Below, piece by piece: positions 1 to 7,167 of a stretch of DNA of 11,668 nt. This DNA is from an uncultured Oscillospiraceae bacterium (GTDB lineage Bacteria > Bacillota > Clostridia > Oscillospirales > Acutalibacteraceae). The notes under the pieces were generated by a model. That model did not search any database, was not told where the DNA came from, and was given only the letters and a program-made list of their open reading frames with translations. Numbering within the stretch: position 1 is the first letter of the stretch; each line of letters opens with the position of its first letter. Both the position numbers and the translations under genes were made by a program. Location of the stretch: the NCBI GenBank assembly GCA_900540865.1, contig UQHH01000063.1, positions 1 through 11,668 on the forward strand, given 5' to 3'.

Positions 1-1891
1 CGACTGATTCCGTAATTTCCATTTCCAAAAGCGACGCGGGTATGTTGTATTTTTTATAAATTTTCTCGAACTCTGTAAGAAATTCCGGGTTTCTCAAATG
101 AATTTGAGAAAGGTTCGTGGAAATGGGAATCGGCGTTTTTCCTTCGTCGTTCCATTTGCGCTGAAGCCTGCAGACTTCTTCAAAAACAAATAAGTCAATC
201 TTCGTAATAAATCCGTTCCTTTCAAAAAACGGGATAAAAAGATTGGGCGGTATAAGCCCGCGCTGCGGGTCGTTCCACCGGACAAGTGCTTCCGCTCCTG
301 CAATCCGGCCGGAATGCAGGTCGATTTTCGGCTGAAGATACACCTCGAACTCATGGTTTTCCAGTGCGGTCAGCATCCGATTATCCATATCGCGTTCCCT
401 GCTCAGCCGCTTACGCTCCGTGTCCTTATAAAAACAATAGTTGGACGGCTCGTAGGAAACCGACCTTTTTGCGACCTTACGCGCCATATTCGCACGGTCC
501 TGCATCGTAATCAAATCGAGCGACGGGTCGTCAATTACATAAATGCCCGAGGTGATTTGAAGATAGTATTTGTATACGGCGTGTTCATTATAAGAATTGA
601 GCTCGGTAGCGATTTCCGAAAGATGCTTTTTGATTTCGGCCTCCGGTATATTATAAATCAGCAGATTAAAGACATCGCTTGAAACACGGCAGATATATTC
701 CCCATTTAACAGGTGCTTTGTAATGGTATCGCTCACATATTTTAACGTTTTGTTTCCTTCACCGCTTCCAAAGGATTCATTGATTAGCTTGAATTTATAA
801 ATATCGAGGGATATTAAAATATAAGTTTTCGGTGGGGCGGATTGAATATCGCGCTGCGCTACGGCCTGGAATTTTGCCCAGCTCATTCCCTGTGTTACCG
901 GGTCGACATACGCGATATGCTCCAGCTCCTTTTGATTTCGCCGGTTATTCCAGATGATAAACAGGAACAGCCCCAAAAATACGATGGTAATCAGCACTGT
1001 AACCAATATTGTAACGTTCACATACATTCCTGTGCTGTCCGGCGTAATATCCGCACGCATTATGGTAATCAGATACCAGTCTTTTACGCTGAGCGGTACA
1101 TAAGATATGACGGTATTTGCCCCTTGCTTCCCGTTATAATAAAGCAAGCCCGAGCTGCCGGAGGAGATGTCCTCCTTCATGGCGTTCAATGAAAAGCCGT
1201 CGCTTGCCTCGCCGCTTTTCTGCAGCACAGTAAAAAGATTGCCTGACGGGGCGTTGTCATCATTTGTATTGTCATTTATAACGATTTTACCGCTTGTATT
1301 GATTATCTGAATCGAGCCGCCGTCCTCAAGTTTTTCGCTGTTCAGGATGCGCCTGACCTTGTCGGTGCTGTTGTGTGCAATGAGTACTGCGGAAATTTTA
1401 CCGTTAATTACTACAGGGGCGGAATAAACGAACCATTCCTCCTGATCGATAGGCGATTCCCGCTCATAATATACACTGTTTTCCCCTTTGGCCGCCCTTT
1501 TGAAATATGCCTTGTCTGAAAAGTCGACAGATAGGCCGTCTGTCGTAGCTCCCGCTCCGGACAGTTCGACATAGGCTATCCGCGCGAAGTCGTCCCTGCT
1601 GCAGACAGTACGAAGGTATTCGAGGATAGGCTCCCGCCCGTCCATAATGGAACAAGTATAAGAAAGCACCTTGAGCTTCTGCATGATATTGTCGGTCCGC
1701 TCATTGACCGTCATAGAAATATGGTTCAATTCTTCTTTTATAAAATTATTTGTTTTATCAAGATATGCGTTATTGAGGTTCTGTACGTAAACGCCGAGAA
1801 GGTAAATGGTTCCGATTGCAATTACCATAACGCCGCCCAAAACCAAAAGCTTATTTTTCATATTACGCTTTTTGCCGCTGCTCTTGTTCAT
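1..1891 (-). CDS. Membrane c-di-GMP phosphodiesterase, dCache-degenerate GGDEF-EAL (3' end cut by window)
   Basis: Translating the minus strand from ATG at 1891 gives 630 codons open to the window edge. Residues 14-34 and about 291-314 are membrane helices flanking a ~255-residue extracytoplasmic region of dCache type, likely a ligand sensor. Residues 325-490 form a GGDEF-like domain whose signature is SSDVF (404-408), so cyclase activity is unlikely. An EAL domain starts near 505: EAL at 534-536, the N of NLS at 593 and EITES at 625-629 are conserved metal-ligand positions, so hydrolysis of c-di-GMP to pGpG is predicted. The rest of the EAL domain, including the DD motif and catalytic lysine, lies outside the window. 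The start is 13 bp after the stop of the upstream diguanylate cyclase, with GGGG in that gap as a weak ribosome site, so the two are probably co-translated. The degenerate GGDEF may act as a GTP-binding regulatory domain, as in other composite proteins (inference). Confidence 0.9.
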   Translation of the reverse strand, partial: MNKSSGKKRNMKNKLLVLGGVMVIAIGTIYLLGVYVQNLNNAYLDKTNNFIKEELNHISMTVNERTDNIMQKLKVLSYTCSIMDGREPILEYLRTVCSRDDFARIAYVELSGAGATTDGLSVDFSDKAYFKRAAKGENSVYYERESPIDQEEWFVYSAPVVINGKISAVLIAHNSTDKVRRILNSEKLEDGGSIQIINTSGKIVINDNTNDDNAPSGNLFTVLQKSGEASDGFSLNAMKEDISSGSSGLLYYNGKQGANTVISYVPLSVKDWYLITIMRADITPDSTGMYVNVTILVTVLITIVFLGLFLFIIWNNRRNQKELEHIAYVDPVTQGMSWAKFQAVAQRDIQSAPPKTYILISLDIYKFKLINESFGSGEGNKTLKYVSDTITKHLLNGEYICRVSSDVFNLLIYNIPEAEIKKHLSEIATELNSYNEHAVYKYYLQITSGIYVIDDPSLDLITMQDRANMARKVAKRSVSYEPSNYCFYKDTERKRLSRERDMDNRMLTALENHEFEVYLQPKIDLHSGRIAGAEALVRWNDPQRGLIPPNLFIPFFERNGFITKIDLFVFEEVCRLQRKWNDEGKTPIPISTNLSQIHLRNPEFLTEFEKIYKKYNIPASLLEMEITESV

Positions 1892-1904
1892 ATTAATACC
1901 CCGT

Positions 1905-4397
1905 TTAACCGCCTTGTGTAATGCAGTAGCCGTCGCGCCCGTTTTCTTTTGCTTTATAAAGCGCCTTGTCTGCGTTCTTATAAAGCTCGTTATAAGTGGC
2001 GCCCGAAGCCGCAATCGCGACGCCAACGCTCACAGTAAAGCTCTTTGTGCTTCCAGGCAGCCTGATTTGACGCATTTGCGCGCAGAGCAGGTCGCAGTTT
2101 TGCTCCAGCAAAGCCCTGTCCCCGGCGTCTTTTACATAAACGGTAAATTCGTCGCCGCCTAACCGCCCTACAATATTAATCTGGCCGAATACAGACGGCA
2201 GAAGCTTTGCGGCTTCTTTCAGCACAATGTCTCCCCCGTAATGGCCGAATTCATCATTGACTGACTTAAAATTATCAATATCAAGAATCAGCAGCGCGGA
2301 TTCCTGCCCGGGCTGAAGTTTGCCCAACTCCTGCGTAATCATTTTCTTGCAGGTCGAGCGGTTATACACATTTGTTAAGCCGTCCCTCTGCGCCATTTCG
2401 ATAAGGCTGTTTTTTTCTTTGTATTCCTCATCAATATCGGTCAGCTTTCCAATGACATATACGAGCTTTCCCGAATCGTCCGTTATTTGCCGGTATGTGA
2501 TGCGCATCCAGCGGTAAGTATCGTCGGGCATATGCAGGTTCATATCCTCAATCCCGTTTTTGCCGGTGGTGATAATATCGAGGAACTTCTTTTTCTGTTC
2601 TGCCGAAAGCTTATTTTCAGCGCGCATGGTTTTTTTATACTTTGCTATCGTAACATTGGGCTCTCTGTCCCCGGCAGAACCGTCTTTGCGCAGGGAAAGA
2701 AACAGGCTGTCGTTATTCAAATCATATTCAAAAAAGTGTTCATTAGAAAGCTCGTAAAGCTGATAATGCTTTTTAATATCCATCGCGATTTTTCGGTTGA
2801 GCTTGGTCCTGGAACGTAAAATCAACAGAAGGCAGCCGATAATAAGGCCAGCGAGCACCACAACGATAAACATAGATTCCACCGGATACGCCTCAATCAG
2901 GCTCATAAGGGTGAATTCCTGGCGGTACGTCGTATTCTGGTAAACGATTGCCTGAAGCTCTTCCTCCGGGATTCCCAATAGAATTTTATTCATAATATTA
3001 AGCAGACTTTTATTATTTGGCCGCACGATACCAATGCAGGCCTCAAAAGGAGAATAGGTCTGCGGAATCAGCTTGAGATTACTGTATTTGGGGTCGTTCA
3101 AGAAGTATTGAACCGTATAGCTGTTGGCGTATGTATAGTCGGCATCCCCGTTATTGACGGCGTCGATACATTGCTCAGTACTGTCAAAACGGACCACCTG
3201 GCCTAAATATTCCCCATCGTAATTATAGTCTTTACGCAGAGCGAGCCTTCTGCCGCCAGGTTTTTCAGCGCTTTCCTTCTGAAGCATGACGTACTGGGCC
3301 GAAGCGTAGGTTTTACTTAAGGAAACATTCATCTGCCTAGCAAGCTTGTAGTCGTATTCCATCGTAGCCACAATGTCGATGGAACCTGCCTGCGTAAGCT
3401 CCCTAAGCTCTTCTGGGGAAGAAACATGGATTAACTGGAACTGAAGCCCTGTTTTTTCAGATATATACGCCAATAAATCCGGCGCAATCCCCTTGAGCTC
3501 GCCGGTCTTTTTGTCTGCGTATTGGAACGGCGCGTTGTCTGTCAGGATTCCAACCCGAAGCTTACCCGCATTCTCAATATATAATTTTTCCCGGTCGGAC
3601 AAAAATATCTTTTTCTCCTGCGCGTTGAAATATGTTTCATATAAATCAGTAGAAAAATAAGGGTCCGCCTGATTTATGCTGAGAATTGCGGAATCGAGCT
3701 TACGGACAATATTCCCGTTTCCCTTTGTCGTTGCAAAATAAAAGGATCTCGGTGAAAATTTCGCTATGGTGCGCATCCCCTCGAAATAATCCAGGTCAAC
3801 GTGCAGCATCGCGTCCGCTTTTCCGCTTTTGAGCGTATTGAGCATTTCCTCTGCCGATTCGCAGTAGACAGGAGTATATTCAATCTGATTGACCGCGCAG
3901 AATTGGTCGAGCTCCGCTTTCCGCGTTTTTGCTCCCTTGATGATAGCGACCCGGATGCCCTGCATATCCTGGTAATTGTCCTGGCTCAGCGACGTATTCT
4001 CATAGAGCACGCTGAGCACCGTATATGCCGTCCCATAGCTTTGTCCGGCGAAATCGTAAACTTTCGCCAGCTCCTCACTGTAGGCCATATTGCCCATTAA
4101 GTCGAGCTCTCCATTTTCAAGCATCTCAAACATTTGTATCAGAACATCGTTGATGTCTCCTTCAAGCTGAACAAATTCGTAGTCCCAGCCGGTATACTGC
4201 GCAATTTCTTCTAAATATTCGTAATTATATCCGGTATAATTCCCGTTCTCGTCAATTTCACTGATTCCTTTTTGTATGGGAAAACCAACACGGATCGTTT
4301 CGGTTTCCTCTCCGGCCGCAAATACCTGACCGGAAAACAGGACGGAACACGCAAAAAGAAACATCAAAAATAATGCCGTCGCCCGTTTTAGCAACAT
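1905..4397 (-). CDS. Diguanylate cyclase with tandem SBP_bac_3 sensor domains
   Basis: 830 aa. Residues 1-27 are a signal peptide (MLLKR then a hydrophobic core, cleavage near VFA-AG). Two periplasmic-binding-protein type 3 domains follow (about 35-257 and 278-490, each opening with an IRVG/LRVG strand). A single membrane helix lies at 509-527, a PAS-like region at 545-660, and a GGDEF domain at 667-825 with intact GRLGGDEF (GGDEF at 747-751). The family makes c-di-GMP from two GTP; here synthesis is presumably tuned by an extracellular small ligand such as an amino acid. The inhibitory RxxD site is absent: the matching positions read GQIN. ATG at 4397 is chosen because it opens the signal peptide and sits 5 nt after a strong GGGGGAG site; a TTG 17 codons upstream lies inside the structured leader. 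It is co-oriented with the glycosyltransferase upstream (88-bp gap) and the EAL protein downstream (13-bp gap). The EAL partner suggests antagonistic control of one c-di-GMP pool. Confidence 0.93.
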   Translation of the reverse strand: MLLKRATALFLMFLFACSVLFSGQVFAAGEETETIRVGFPIQKGISEIDENGNYTGYNYEYLEEIAQYTGWDYEFVQLEGDINDVLIQMFEMLENGELDLMGNMAYSEELAKVYDFAGQSYGTAYTVLSVLYENTSLSQDNYQDMQGIRVAIIKGAKTRKAELDQFCAVNQIEYTPVYCESAEEMLNTLKSGKADAMLHVDLDYFEGMRTIAKFSPRSFYFATTKGNGNIVRKLDSAILSINQADPYFSTDLYETYFNAQEKKIFLSDREKLYIENAGKLRVGILTDNAPFQYADKKTGELKGIAPDLLAYISEKTGLQFQLIHVSSPEELRELTQAGSIDIVATMEYDYKLARQMNVSLSKTYASAQYVMLQKESAEKPGGRRLALRKDYNYDGEYLGQVVRFDSTEQCIDAVNNGDADYTYANSYTVQYFLNDPKYSNLKLIPQTYSPFEACIGIVRPNNKSLLNIMNKILLGIPEEELQAIVYQNTTYRQEFTLMSLIEAYPVESMFIVVVLAGLIIGCLLLILRSRTKLNRKIAMDIKKHYQLYELSNEHFFEYDLNNDSLFLSLRKDGSAGDREPNVTIAKYKKTMRAENKLSAEQKKKFLDIITTGKNGIEDMNLHMPDDTYRWMRITYRQITDDSGKLVYVIGKLTDIDEEYKEKNSLIEMAQRDGLTNVYNRSTCKKMITQELGKLQPGQESALLILDIDNFKSVNDEFGHYGGDIVLKEAAKLLPSVFGQINIVGRLGGDEFTVYVKDAGDRALLEQNCDLLCAQMRQIRLPGSTKSFTVSVGVAIAASGATYNELYKNADKALYKAKENGRDGYCITQGG

Positions 4398-4402
4398 GTT
4401 TA

Positions 4403-4409
4403 CTCCCCC
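4403..4409 (-). promoter_or_regulatory. Ribosome binding site fixing the cyclase start
   Basis: On the minus strand GGGGGAG is followed by TAAAC and ATG at 4397. It selects the start at the signal peptide over the in-frame TTG at 4448. Its G-run could pair with a C-run in the leader upstream (minus-strand CCCC at 4434-4437). Confidence 0.8.
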
Positions 4410-4485
4410 AATCGGTGTATGCAGGGCATACCCGGGGCCTTGCCACAACCGGCATTGCCGGCCTACCCTGTGTGCGGCCCGATTT
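4410..4485 (-). other. Structured 5' leader upstream of the diguanylate cyclase, possible cis-regulatory RNA
   Basis: The gap between the glycosyltransferase stop and the cyclase start is dense in self-complementarity. Pairs, given in + coordinates, are: (a) 4413-4415/4432-4434 plus GTATGC 4417-4422 with GCATAC 4426-4431 around a 3-nt loop, a 9-bp stem with one bulged base that ends three bases from the ribosome site; (b) GGGCC 4435-4439 with GGCCC 4476-4480, which abuts (a); (c) CCGGC 4449-4453 with GCCGG 4457-4461, nested in (b), with possible CACA/TGTG pairing between. Helix (b) uses C residues that could otherwise pair with the GGGGG of the ribosome site, so two exclusive folds are possible. 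No T-run follows any hairpin in the direction of transcription, so this is not a usual terminator. It does not match a riboswitch class I recognise. The function is inferred; it could also be a palindromic intergenic repeat. Confidence 0.4.
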
Positions 4486-5685
4486 TTATTGATTAACTGA
4501 ATTACTACCTTCGAGCAGCCTAACGGACACAGATATGTCCAGCTGTTTCTGTGCGTATTTAAAAGCGTTTATCCCCAAAGCTTTACGCAGCTGTTTATCA
4601 TGTGACAATGCTATAATATAATTGCAGAAAGAAATAATATCGTTTGACGCGCACCAAAGCCCGCACTTGTTTTCCTGCAAAAAATTGCGGAAATCGGTAG
4701 TGGGGTCAGTCGCCGCGAGGACAGGAAGCTGGTTTTCCATATAAGTAACGGCAATTTCCTGTCCGTAGGGCGCGTGTAATCTATAATCGAGCGTAATTAC
4801 GCCCACGTCGCTTTCAGCAGTAAATTGTTCGATTTCAGCGCGGGACATTTTGTCCGCAACGACAACATTTTTACAGGATTGCAAACGGGAGGAAATGTAT
4901 TTCGATTTGCTCCCATGGCCTGAAAAAACAAAATAGGAGTCCTCAAGGCCAGAAAGCTTTTCAAGCGCATCACAGATAAATTTTGCGTCCTGCCGCTTTC
5001 CGGCGGAACTCGCAAAAAAGAAAACGGCCGCGTCTTTTGGAATACCGTACTCTGCGCGCAGGGCCGGCGCCGCGTTCGCGGTTGTTTCTATAGCCTTTGT
5101 AAAGGGGAAAACCTCCATATTCGCGCGGTTCAGAAAGCTGTATGTGACGGACAAAAAACGCTTTGCTCCTTCAGAAGAAAGGCCGAGCGTGTCTGCCGCG
5201 GTAAAAAGCTTTTTCTGTTCTTTTAAAAAATATCGGTAGGCGAGCGATTTTCCTGGCAGCAGCCCGATGTCGCTGGCGCTTTGAGGGAAAAATTCCCGCA
5301 CAAATACATAAAGACGCGCCCCGTAGTATTTTTTTAATTGCAGCAGCGCATTCGATACCGTCACCGGCGGCGCTTCATAATAAATCAAATCGAACCGCTC
5401 TTTTGGGAACGCCTCTTTTACCGCTTTTGCAATCTTATTATTCAAACGTACATTGGCAAAGGCGCGCAGCGGCAGCCCGCCTTCATCTATTTTTCCAGAT
5501 TTGACACGGCAGACGGAGTAACTATTTTCCTGTTCAATCGCGTAAAGGCCATCCATTTGCCCATTTTCCGTGGTAACTACTGTAACATGATGGCCGCGCC
5601 GTGAAAGGGCTTCCGCTAAATCGGTGCACATAAATGAATGTTCGCCGGTTTTAGAAAAAAAGCTGGAGATAAAAAGAACGCGCAA
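4486..5685 (-). CDS. Glycosyltransferase, GT4-like GT-B fold (WbuB-like)
   Basis: 399 aa with the layout of a GT-B retaining glycosyltransferase. The N-terminal Rossmann half begins RVLFISSFF and reads EHSFMCTDLAEALSRRGH, typical of GT4 acceptor domains. A middle stretch, VREFFPQSASDIGLLPG (129-145), followed by a basic helix and SSEGAKRFL resembles WbuB-like enzymes that add sugars to lipid-linked glycans. The C-terminal donor half runs from about 215 (VFFFASS, FVFSGHG, ADKMSRAEIEQF, GLWCASND). The usual EX7E donor motif is not evident: the positions aligned with its two glutamates, just before LPVLAATD, read P306 and T314. It lacks a signal peptide and membrane helix, so it is probably cytoplasmic or membrane-peripheral. 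The start is TTG at 5685, placed 6 nt after AGAGGTGA. It follows an aminotransferase on the same strand, which suggests surface-polysaccharide or glycoconjugate assembly; donor and acceptor are unknown. Confidence 0.85.
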   Translation of the reverse strand: MRVLFISSFFSKTGEHSFMCTDLAEALSRRGHHVTVVTTENGQMDGLYAIEQENSYSVCRVKSGKIDEGGLPLRAFANVRLNNKIAKAVKEAFPKERFDLIYYEAPPVTVSNALLQLKKYYGARLYVFVREFFPQSASDIGLLPGKSLAYRYFLKEQKKLFTAADTLGLSSEGAKRFLSVTYSFLNRANMEVFPFTKAIETTANAAPALRAEYGIPKDAAVFFFASSAGKRQDAKFICDALEKLSGLEDSYFVFSGHGSKSKYISSRLQSCKNVVVADKMSRAEIEQFTAESDVGVITLDYRLHAPYGQEIAVTYMENQLPVLAATDPTTDFRNFLQENKCGLWCASNDIISFCNYIIALSHDKQLRKALGINAFKYAQKQLDISVSVRLLEGSNSVNQ

Positions 5686-5691
5686 TGAGCT

Positions 5692-5699
5692 TCACCTCT
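5692..5699 (-). promoter_or_regulatory. Ribosome binding site for the TTG start of the glycosyltransferase
   Basis: Minus-strand AGAGGTGA is followed by six bases and TTG at 5685. No in-frame ATG lies at this spacing, and the first codons give the expected RVLFIS strand, so TTG is taken as the start. Confidence 0.75.
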
Positions 5700-5726
5700 G
5701 AAAATTCACAGTTAATAAAAACCGCG

Positions 5727-5762
5727 AATAAAAACAGGGGCAATAAAGTAAATTTATTGCCC
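5727..5762 (-). terminator. Rho-independent terminator or attenuator after the aminotransferase
   Basis: A perfect 10-bp stem (5738-5747 with 5753-5762, 5-nt loop) lies 10 bases past the aminotransferase stop. On the minus strand it is followed by CTGTTTTTATT. A second GTTTTTATT copy follows after CGCG. It should end or reduce transcription before the glycosyltransferase. Only about 50 bp remain for a new promoter and none is convincing, so partial readthrough is likely. Confidence 0.8.
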
Positions 5763-5771
5763 TGGACGAGA

Positions 5772-6968
5772 TTATTTGATTGCTTTTATTAAACAGTCGA
5801 TAACATAATCGATGTCTTCATTTGTAAGCTTAGTATGCAGCGGAAGAGAAATCTCAGTTTGATACTGCGCGAAAGCGTTTGGATAGTCCTCCATGCGAAA
5901 GCCAAGGTTTTTATATGCTGTAAGCATGGGAAGCGGCTTATAATGAACATTCGTCGCAATGCCCTTTTCTGCCATTTTCATAATCAGCGCATTGCGCTTT
6001 TCCTCATCGTACCCAGGAATACGCAGCAGGTAAAGATGGCCGCTTGAAGCAAAATCTTTTCCAAAGTGCACAAGCGGCTTTAGACCCAAAGGCAAAAATG
6101 CCGCGTCGTACCGCTCGATGACGTTTCTCCTGATTTGCAGAAGCTCTTGGTACCGCTCTAATTGCTTCAGGCCGATTGCAGCCTGTATATCGGTCATATT
6201 GCATTTATAGGCGGGATAGAGTATATCATATTCCCAAGAGCCAAGCTGCGTCTTGGAAAGCGCGTCTTTCGACTGCCCATGCAGGGAAAAAATTGTAAAA
6301 AGGCGCGCAAGCTCGTCGTTATCTAACCCTTCCCTGTCCCTCCAGGTTACGGCTCCGCCCTCGCCCGTCGTCAGGTTTTTTACTGCATGAAAAGAAAAGG
6401 CGGTAAAATCGGCCGCCTGGCCGCTGTTGAGCCCTTTCGACTTTGCGCCGAAGCCGTGCGCGGAGTCGGCAATTACGATAACGCGGCCAAAAACCTTCTG
6501 CAAGTCGCTTTGTGGCCTGAACAGATGCTTTTTGCTTTCAACCGCCTCAAAAACGGCGTCAAAATCGCACATTTTCCCCGCGACGTTGACCGGAATCACA
6601 GCCTTCGTACGCTCGGTAACCGCGTCGGCGACCTTTTGCGGGTCAATCAGGAAAGAGCCGGGCGCCGTATCTACCAAAACGATTTTTGCGCCTACATGGT
6701 GGATTACCGACGCCGTAGCTGTATAGGTATACGCCGTGGTAATTACCTCGTCCCCTTCCCCAATGCCCAAAAGACGCAGGGTCAGCTCAAGCGCCGATGT
6801 ACAGGAGCTGAAGGTTACGGCTCTTGAAGTGCCGATATAATCCGCGATTTGCTTCTCAAAAAGCTTGGTGCGTTTTCCAGTGGTAATCCATCCGGATTTC
6901 AGTGTATCGACGACCTCGTCAATCTCCAAATCGGTAATATCGGGCGGAGAAAAAGGAATGATTTTCAT
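5772..6968 (-). CDS. DegT/DnrJ/EryC1/StrS (ArnB-like) sugar aminotransferase
   Basis: 398 aa, normal family length. It matches PLP-dependent nucleotide-sugar aminotransferases along its length: IPFSPPDI and SGWITTGKRTKLFEKQ at the N-terminus, GDEVITTAYTYTAT (72-85), DSAHGFGA (168-175, the cofactor-nitrogen aspartate D168), and SFHAVKNLTTGEGGAV (192-207) with K197 as the Schiff-base lysine. YKCNMTDIQAAIG (254-266) and NVHYKPLP (340-347) follow. The family moves an amino group from glutamate to a keto-sugar nucleotide, giving amino sugars for glycans or lipid A-like modification; the exact sugar cannot be read. Compared with ArnB there is a small insertion near 145-160. The ATG at 6968 has AAGGAGAG nine bases upstream. 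It has its own promoter (7077-7105) and a terminator, and is followed on the same strand by a glycosyltransferase, fitting an amino-sugar transfer pathway whose other enzymes are not in the window. Confidence 0.94.
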   Translation of the reverse strand: MKIIPFSPPDITDLEIDEVVDTLKSGWITTGKRTKLFEKQIADYIGTSRAVTFSSCTSALELTLRLLGIGEGDEVITTAYTYTATASVIHHVGAKIVLVDTAPGSFLIDPQKVADAVTERTKAVIPVNVAGKMCDFDAVFEAVESKKHLFRPQSDLQKVFGRVIVIADSAHGFGAKSKGLNSGQAADFTAFSFHAVKNLTTGEGGAVTWRDREGLDNDELARLFTIFSLHGQSKDALSKTQLGSWEYDILYPAYKCNMTDIQAAIGLKQLERYQELLQIRRNVIERYDAAFLPLGLKPLVHFGKDFASSGHLYLLRIPGYDEEKRNALIMKMAEKGIATNVHYKPLPMLTAYKNLGFRMEDYPNAFAQYQTEISLPLHTKLTNEDIDYVIDCLIKAIK

Positions 6969-7076
6969 TTTATATTGCTCTCCTTGATTTTAAACATTAA
7001 ATCCTGTAAAATTCGAATGAAATCAAAAAATATATCACGATTGAAAAGCGGAAATTCCTATGCTCTTTTTCGTATT

Positions 7077-7105
7077 AGTTTACCACATCGTGCATGTAAT
7101 GTCAA
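7077..7105 (-). promoter_or_regulatory. Sigma-A-type promoter for the aminotransferase
   Basis: Minus-strand TTGACA (7105-7100), a 17-bp spacer and TAAACT (7082-7077), with TGG directly before the -10 as an extended -10. The predicted start near 7070 gives a leader of about 100 nt. The -35 box lies in the left arm of a perfect inverted repeat (7095-7122). Confidence 0.75.
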
Positions 7106-7122
7106 TTTCTGCTGACATTACA
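7095..7122. promoter_or_regulatory. Perfect 10-bp inverted repeat, operator candidate
   Basis: TGTAATGTCA (7095-7104), eight bases, then TGACATTACA (7113-7122). It is centred in the divergent gap between the aminotransferase and the radical SAM gene and covers the -35 of the aminotransferase promoter. A bound dimer would be expected to block that promoter. A smaller repeat, TTACA-gctt-TGTAA (7118-7131), overlaps its right arm. I do not recognise the cognate regulator. Confidence 0.55.
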
Positions 7123-7150
7123 GCTTTGTAAACCAAATAAAGAAATAGTG

Positions 7151-7157
7151 AAGGAGG
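7151..7157 (+). promoter_or_regulatory. Ribosome binding site for the TTG start of the radical SAM gene
   Basis: AAGGAGG is followed by ten bases and TTG at 7168. The spacing is slightly long, but there is no in-frame ATG and the protein begins as its family does (a short lead then LDKYLKSRFG), so the TTG is accepted. Confidence 0.7.
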
Positions 7158-7167
7158 CTAGCCTGAT

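Noticed and set aside
842..1192. Plus-strand open frame of 116 codons
   Set aside because: It is antisense to the dCache-GGDEF-EAL gene, which reads through continuously on the minus strand to the window edge.
4398..4448. A longer cyclase start, TTG at 4448 in frame
   Set aside because: It lacks a ribosome site, lies in the structured leader, and adds 17 residues in front of a complete signal peptide that has its own strong ribosome site.
4410..4485. c-di-GMP-I (GEMM) riboswitch before a c-di-GMP gene
   Set aside because: A CACAGGG-like string is present, but the conserved loops and the helix that should enclose both hairpins are not; the match is too weak to call.
6387..6827. Plus-strand open frame of 146 codons
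   Set aside because: It lies opposite the core of the aminotransferase and has a low-complexity, arginine-rich translation typical of an antisense shadow.
7126..7134. Biotin-repressor (BirA) half-site TTGTAAACC
   Set aside because: The second inverted half-site is missing at the required distance, and no biotin gene is near.
7112..7140. Plus-strand promoter CTGACA-N17-AAATAA for the radical SAM gene
   Set aside because: The -10 is poor and the apparent -35 is just the mirror arm of the inverted repeat.
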